NCBI GenBank assembly: GCA_944326605.1
Contig: CALVEM010000002.1
Location: 124,001-188,000, forward strand
DNA from: Candidatus Gastranaerophilales bacterium
GTDB lineage: Bacteria > Cyanobacteriota > Vampirovibrionia > Gastranaerophilales > Gastranaerophilaceae
Reading direction: 5' to 3'
Length of the DNA stretch: 64,000 nt
Part shown: in pieces, positions 60,068 through 64,000 of the stretch
How positions within the stretch are numbered: the stretch's first letter is position 1
Layout of the letters: the number at the start of each line of letters is the position of its first letter
Notes under the pieces: model-generated
What the model saw: only the letters and a program-made list of their open reading frames with translations
Told to the model about the DNA's origin: nothing
Database searches by the model: none
Program-made: the position numbers and the translations under genes

Positions 60068-60925
60068 TTATAATATTAATTTGAAACTCAATGTTTCAAC
60101 TATCGTCTGGATATTCATATTCAGACGGTATTCTTTTTTTGCGGTTTCAATTGCTTTTATATCGGAAATAAGCTTTACTTTCACAGATAAGTTATCAAGA
60201 TTTGTTTTTAAAAGAGCATCAATATAATTCTGCATCTGGGTAAAAACCTCTAACGGGTCAGCCATTTTTGCAATTTCAAGAATTTTGTCATTGAAGTCAA
60301 GAACTTCACTGCGCTCAAGTTCCGGATATCCTTCCATCGCATCTTTTACAAGCGAAAAACTTCTGTCTTCCTCCTTCATTGACGGAACATAAAAACACTG
60401 CGCGCGCGAAACAACCGTTGTTATCATATCCGATTTATCTTTTGTCAAAAATATAAATGTAGTATTTGAAGGCGGTTCTTCAAAAGTTTTGAGTAATGCG
60501 TTAGCGGCATCTGCCTGAAAATTCAACTGATTTAGCCCCTGAATATTTCCTTCTTTATCTCTGTCGCAAAAGATTAAAACTCTGTGATAATCAGATGTTA
60601 CAAGAAGGTCATTTTTAATCATTCTTGCCTGATCAATTGAAATTACGGTTTTTGATGTGTCGTCAGAAGGTTTGTTGTCAACTTTTGAAATCGTCAAAAC
60701 GGCAGGATGATTGTTCTCTCTAATCCAGCGGCAATTGAGACACTGACAACTTTGAGTATGATCTCCGGTACAATTTAGCATTCTTGCAATCTCCAGTGCA
60801 AGATCATACTGCGATTGAATATCAGAACCGTAAAAAAGAATGCAATGCGCTATTTGACGGTTTTGCGATGATATACCGTTATCAAAATATTTCATTAAAA
60901 ATGGATATTGTTCTCTTACATTCAT
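60068..60925 (-). CDS. holB: DNA polymerase III delta' subunit
   Basis: A clamp-loader AAA+ protein of about 285 residues. HCILFYGSDIQSQYDLALEIARMLNCT is the modified P-loop, CQCLNCRWIRENNHP is the zinc module, and NALLKTFEEPPSNTTFIFLT and VSRAQCF (SRC-like) are the hallmark motifs. The P-loop lysine is not conserved, which is normal for delta' of many bacteria. ATG 60925 is chosen because AAGGA precedes it. It is just downstream of holA. Confidence 0.92.
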   Translation of the reverse strand: MNVREQYPFLMKYFDNGISSQNRQIAHCILFYGSDIQSQYDLALEIARMLNCTGDHTQSCQCLNCRWIRENNHPAVLTISKVDNKPSDDTSKTVISIDQARMIKNDLLVTSDYHRVLIFCDRDKEGNIQGLNQLNFQADAANALLKTFEEPPSNTTFIFLTKDKSDMITTVVSRAQCFYVPSMKEEDRSFSLVKDAMEGYPELERSEVLDFNDKILEIAKMADPLEVFTQMQNYIDALLKTNLDNLSVKVKLISDIKAIETAKKEYRLNMNIQTIVETLSFKLIL

Positions 60926-60963
60926 ATATTTATCCTTGTTATTATTGAAGGCAGGCTTTAACA

Positions 60964-61025
60964 TAAGTTATTTTCGTGCGCAGCACCGATAACAGCTTGA
61001 CCTCCTGCCCTCCGGCCTTCTCAGC
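60964..61025. repeat. Dispersed repeat between holA and holB
   Basis: It contains GATAACAGCTTGACCTCCTG, the reverse complement of the element at 7110-7152, plus GCGCAGCACC. It is part of the same family as the segment in the prepilin leader near 24724. Confidence 0.75.
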
Positions 61026-61027
61026 TT

Positions 61028-61987
61028 CTAACATCTAAACAACGCATTTTCCACCTCTTTTTCAACATCAAGCGCAAGACCCGATTTAATCCTGTATTCC
61101 GCATCTGTTAAATTTTCTTTAAGCTTGACTAAATCACGCAGGTTATTTTTTTTGAGTTTCTGCAAGGTTAATTTTACAACATATTCATGCATTCCGGTCA
61201 TTCTTGAAAGCTCCATAGGCGTTGCACTTTGTGACTTCGCTTTAAGAATTATCCAGCGTCTGAGCATTGTCTGCAATGTAGACAAAATTTCAAGCGGATA
61301 TCTTGTATCAAGCAGCTTTCGGTATTCAAGAAGCGCCCTGTCTTTCTCGTTTTCCATTAAAAAATCTGAAAAAGCAAACAAATCCTCATTGGAAATACAA
61401 ATTTCCCGTACCATGTCGGCTGTAACAATATCCTTCGGATAGGCAAAAAGCTTTAGTTTATCAAGTTCGCTGTCTATCTGGCGAAGATTGTTTCCTATTT
61501 GTGAAATTATTGCAGTCAGTGCATCTTTATCAAGTTTTATTCCTTTAGCTTTTCCCTGCTTAATAATCCAGCTTTCAAGCTCTGTTGTTTTGTATGTAGG
61601 AATTACACTGCATTCCACCGCATTATATTTTTTCAGTAGTTTGAAGAATTTTTTACGGCTGTCTAATTTTTTTCCCTCGTTTCGCGGAAGCTGCGCAACA
61701 AAAACTATATCAAGGTTTTCGTTATTACCTTCAAGCGCACTCTCGATTTCTTTAATTTCTTTATCTTCAAAAGTCTTAGAAAAATAATCAAGACAGTTGA
61801 TTACAATAAGCATTTTCCCGAACATCATCGGTTGTGAGCGCAGGATTGAAATTAAATCGGGGAACTTTAAATTGTCATAAGTTTTAAATGACATTTCAAG
61901 GAAGTTTTTATCTAACCCTTTTTTGAGTTTCTCTATTTCCTGTTCAATATTGTAATCTTCTTCGCCGTAAAAAAAGTATACTGCCAT
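61028..61987 (-). CDS. holA: DNA polymerase III delta subunit
   Basis: A 319-residue protein: VYFFYGEEDYNIEQEIEKLKK at the start, LIVINCLDYFSK, LDIVFVAQLPRNEGKKLD, WIIKQGKAKGIKLDKDALTAIISQIGNNLRQIDSELDKL and the C-terminal clamp-loader collar. It opens the sliding clamp. TAATAA lies upstream with TTGAAT at 17 bases and no Shine-Dalgarno (leaderless type). Confidence 0.93.
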   Translation of the reverse strand: MAVYFFYGEEDYNIEQEIEKLKKGLDKNFLEMSFKTYDNLKFPDLISILRSQPMMFGKMLIVINCLDYFSKTFEDKEIKEIESALEGNNENLDIVFVAQLPRNEGKKLDSRKKFFKLLKKYNAVECSVIPTYKTTELESWIIKQGKAKGIKLDKDALTAIISQIGNNLRQIDSELDKLKLFAYPKDIVTADMVREICISNEDLFAFSDFLMENEKDRALLEYRKLLDTRYPLEILSTLQTMLRRWIILKAKSQSATPMELSRMTGMHEYVVKLTLQKLKKNNLRDLVKLKENLTDAEYRIKSGLALDVEKEVENALFRC

Positions 61988-62023
61988 ACTAAATTATTAG
62001 CAAAAACAAATTTAATATTCAAA

Positions 62024-63184
62024 TTACCAAGGATAATCTTCACCTATCTGCCAGCCGTCCTGAACAATAACCTTTGCACATGCATAACCGCCTTTATCCG
62101 CATTTTTATTACACATGTGTAAAGTCGGTTGCAGACATTCATCTCCAATACAAGAGCCCGAAGGAGACAAACCGTTTGCCTTGTTAATCCAAAATGAAAA
62201 TAAATCTTTGCCGAGTACATTAGGTCTTTTATAACCGTTAATATCAACCATAATTGTTCTATAACTCCCGTCATCAGGAGTCCAGGAATCAACAAATATT
62301 ATTGACCCGTCTGCTAATTTTCTTACAGAAGTGTCTGTCCCATTTGCACTAAATTCTGTAATTGTTTGCCCGTTAAGATATTTATAATTAATAAGTGTGT
62401 TAATCTCTCTGCCTGATGTTTTGCCTATACTTTTTAAAAAAGGAACTATGTATTTTTCCACAAAAACATCTGAGGCTAAAGTTAAATCCCAGTATTCTAT
62501 TTCACCGTTTTCACTTTCTGAAAGTTTTACGGCTTGAGCAAGCTGTGAATAGGTCTTTTTCAATCCGGCTACAGTTACCTGTTTTTGATAGTTCGCGATT
62601 AAAGCAGGCATTGTTAAAGCAGCAACTACACCGATAATTCCTAAGGTTATCAAGACCTCAGCGAGTGTAAACGCTGCGCGTTTACGAGGTGAATAAGAAA
62701 ATAAGTTAATAAGTGAATAAGTTCGTTTCAAAAAGTTATTCTCGTCATCCTGAACTCGGTTCAGGATCTTTTTACCTACTCCCTCTCCTATGGGAGAGGG
62801 CTGGGGTGAGGGCTGATTTTCATTTTCACCCTCCCCTTTACTTCCCCTGTCTTGCTCACTCGCTAATAACGGGGCTGCAACGCCGCCGCCTTCGCGCCAC
62901 CGTTTCGCCCTCAGCTCGTTTGCGCTCCCCTCAAGGGAGGGGATATTTTCTTTTTGTCCTCTCGCCCCTTTGGGGAGAGAGTTAGAGTGAGGGGGCAGCG
63001 TAGCCGCTGCATCCGACACACCGATTTTGCATAAATTTTCAATGTCATGCACGGCTTGCGTAGCACCACCACTATAACATACTAAGGACTGACATGAATT
63101 GTTCTGCGTATCTACGTGCGTAGCACCTTCCGCCAGAGTAAATGCAGAATTTTTCATATTTTTATTATCAATCTGACACAGCAT
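62024..63184 (-). CDS. Prepilin-like protein with a very long repeat-built leader (intact)
   Basis: A 386-residue open frame. The start is fixed by TTGACA (63214-63219), 17 bases, TAAAAT (63191-63196) and ATG 6 bases on (leaderless). Residues 10-19 read MKNSAFTLAE, a first prepilin signal, cut by GATHVDTQNN. After it come about 140 residues of translated repeats (AAATLPPHSNSLPKGARGQ, NIPSLEGSANELRAKRWREG, QPSPQPSPIGEG, KKILNRVQDDE). Then a second, complete signal KRAAFTLAEVLITLG with its hydrophobic helix. The globular domain has DINGYKRPNVLGKDLFSFWI and ends DGWQIGEDYPW. It is divergent from the XRE gene at 63279. Confidence 0.87.
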   Translation of the reverse strand: MLCQIDNKNMKNSAFTLAEGATHVDTQNNSCQSLVCYSGGATQAVHDIENLCKIGVSDAAATLPPHSNSLPKGARGQKENIPSLEGSANELRAKRWREGGGVAAPLLASEQDRGSKGEGENENQPSPQPSPIGEGVGKKILNRVQDDENNFLKRTYSLINLFSYSPRKRAAFTLAEVLITLGIIGVVAALTMPALIANYQKQVTVAGLKKTYSQLAQAVKLSESENGEIEYWDLTLASDVFVEKYIVPFLKSIGKTSGREINTLINYKYLNGQTITEFSANGTDTSVRKLADGSIIFVDSWTPDDGSYRTIMVDINGYKRPNVLGKDLFSFWINKANGLSPSGSCIGDECLQPTLHMCNKNADKGGYACAKVIVQDGWQIGEDYPW

Positions 63185-63190
63185 ATCATG

Positions 63191-63219
63191 ATTTTACATC
63201 ATTATATCACTATTGTCAA
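63191..63219 (-). promoter_or_regulatory. Leaderless promoter of the prepilin at 63184
   Basis: On the minus strand TTGACA (63214-63219), a 17-base spacer and TAAAAT (63191-63196), 6 bases before the ATG. Confidence 0.8.
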
Positions 63220-63254
63220 TATAAACTGATATAAAAAATCATCACACAATATAT

Positions 63255-63269
63255 TTATACATTGTATAA
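63255..63269. promoter_or_regulatory. 15-bp palindrome before the XRE gene
   Basis: TTATACA-T-TGTATAA is a perfect inverted repeat 9 bases before ATG 63279. It contains TATAAA of a possible -10. It is a candidate operator for the regulator. Confidence 0.5.
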
Positions 63270-63278
63270 ATTATTATT

Positions 63279-63584
63279 ATGGAAAGCATAAAAAATTTAT
63301 TCGGAAAAAGGATTAAAGAATTAAGGAAAGAACGCTCGCTCACGCAGGAGAAACTTGCGGAACTTATCGGGATTGATACAAGAAATTTGATAAAAATTGA
63401 AAACGGTGAAACCTTCCCGCGTGTAAATACATTGGATAAACTCATTGAAGTTTTTGATATTACTCCGAATGAAATCTTAAAAACAGAACATTTAAAAGAT
63501 ACAGAGATTTTGAAAAATAAAATAATAGACAAGCTTAACAGTGATGAAAAGCTTGTCCGTATGATATATAAAATGCTATTTTAA
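63279..63584 (+). CDS. XRE-family regulator paired with a prepilin
   Basis: A 101-residue protein: HTH (FGKRIKELRKERSLTQEKLAELIGIDTRNLIKIENGETFPRVNTLDKLIEVFDI) and a helical tail (TEILKNKIIDKLNSDEKLVRMIYKMLF). It is built like the protein at 30147, which also faces a prepilin. Confidence 0.9.
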   Translation: MESIKNLFGKRIKELRKERSLTQEKLAELIGIDTRNLIKIENGETFPRVNTLDKLIEVFDITPNEILKTEHLKDTEILKNKIIDKLNSDEKLVRMIYKMLF

Positions 63585-63598
63585 ATTTTTTATTTTTG

Positions 63599-63655
63599 TT
63601 ATCCTGAATTTATTTCAGGATCTCACATAGATTCTGAACCAAGTTCAGAATGACG
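63599..63655. repeat. Double CTGAA/TTCAG hairpin
   Basis: TATCCTGAA-n-TTCAGGATC then GATTCTGAA-n-TTCAGAATGACG, between the convergent XRE and ROK genes. It may end both transcripts. Confidence 0.85.
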
Positions 63656-63687
63656 TGGTAGACAAAAATAAAAAATATTCCTCATTT

Positions 63688-64000
63688 TTAACTTTCAATT
63701 AATAAGCTTGCGCCTATGACACCTGCTGTGTTTCCGAGTTCTGCCGGAACTACTTCCACAACAGAGCCTGCGACTTTCATTGCACGTTTATACAAAGCTT
63801 CTTTCAACGGATTTAAAAGAAGTTCTCCTGCATCAGCCACGCCGCCGCCGACAATAATTCTTTCAGGGTTAAGCAAGTTTACAACACTTGCCATACCGAT
63901 TCCTATATATTCACCCATAATTGTGAAAATTCTTTGTGCAACAGGGTCGCCGGCTTTTGCAGCTTCGCAGACAATATAAGGTGTAATTACTCCGCCTTCT
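63688..64000 (-). CDS. ROK-family sugar kinase (N-terminal part beyond the window)
   Basis: The C-terminal 103 residues are seen (EGGVITPYIVCEAAKAGDPVA at the edge, then GIGMASVVNLLNPERIIVGGGVADAGELLL and VPAELGNTAGVIGASLL). The GIGMASVVNLLNPE-IIVGGG part is typical of ROK glucokinases. The ATP loop and the CXCGxxGC zinc motif would lie outside the window. The sugar is unknown; glucose is the default guess. Confidence 0.87.
   Translation of the reverse strand, partial: EGGVITPYIVCEAAKAGDPVAQRIFTIMGEYIGIGMASVVNLLNPERIIVGGGVADAGELLLNPLKEALYKRAMKVAGSVVEVVPAELGNTAGVIGASLLIES

Noticed and set aside
1-64000. tRNA, rRNA or known riboswitch genes
   Set aside because: I scanned the gaps by eye and saw no cloverleaf, rRNA-like conserved strings or riboswitch core; a covariance-model search would be needed to exclude small RNAs.

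Overview
ORGANISM. The window is low-GC, densely packed bacterial DNA. It encodes lipid A genes (lpxD, lpxC, lpxA), so the cell has an outer membrane. It also encodes [FeFe]-hydrogenases with the HydF maturase, and many orphan type IV prepilin-like genes with the N-terminus FTLAEVLITLGIIGVV. I saw no respiratory or photosynthetic genes. This combination fits a fermentative gut member of the non-photosynthetic cyanobacterial sister group (Vampirovibrionia/Melainabacteria, probably Gastranaerophilales). The assignment is inference from gene content.

LAYOUT. 1-11 kb: a partial DUF559 gene, thrC, TPR proteins, phosphoesterase and MBL-fold enzymes, cca (with two in-frame repeat insertions) and a large helicase-nuclease. 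11.1-11.7 kb: a small HTH gene and a small acidic gene flanking a perfect 32-bp palindrome. 11.7-19.4 kb: a fatty acid/phospholipid cluster on the minus strand (yceD, rpmF, plsX, fabH, fabD, fabG, acpP, fabF). 19.4-28.7 kb: TPR proteins, a FliK-like protein, a pterin-binding methyltransferase and a prepilin. 28.8-37 kb: mnmE, hydF, rpsO, purB, prepilins and small regulators. 37-42.3 kb: a hydrogenase island made of a PAS-containing sensory-type enzyme, a SpoIIE-type phosphatase, two thioredoxin-fold 2Fe-2S proteins and a catalytic [FeFe]-hydrogenase. 42.4-51 kb: prepilin, dxr, priA, dapB, a prepilin relic and asd. 51-60 kb: rfaE2, lpxD-lpxC-fabZ, lpxA, an M29 peptidase and small proteins. 60-64 kb: holB, holA, a prepilin, an HTH gene and a partial ROK kinase.

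MOST INTERESTING SIGNAL. Seven orphan prepilin genes are scattered through the window with no pilus assembly genes nearby. Four carry, just after the start codon, a 10-base C/G tract (one interrupted by a single base). In all four, the start codon and the prepilin frame are out of register by exactly one base, so 11 bases would switch the gene ON. This looks like slipped-strand phase variation. Four prepilins (two of them in the tract group) have leaders 60-170 residues long, built from the same palindromic repeat families that lie between genes elsewhere. Because the leader should be cut off by prepilin peptidase, it may be a tolerated landing pad. Three prepilins are divergent from a small XRE regulator and a fourth lies just downstream of one.

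OTHER GENOME-WIDE PATTERNS. Many genes have a -10 box 6-7 nt before the ATG and no Shine-Dalgarno, so their mRNAs are probably leaderless. Several repeat families are mobile enough to enter coding genes in frame (cca twice, dxr once), resembling in kind the palindromic elements known from Rickettsia. One hairpin family keeps its stems by compensatory base changes. No tRNA, rRNA, CRISPR array, transposase or integrase was recognised.
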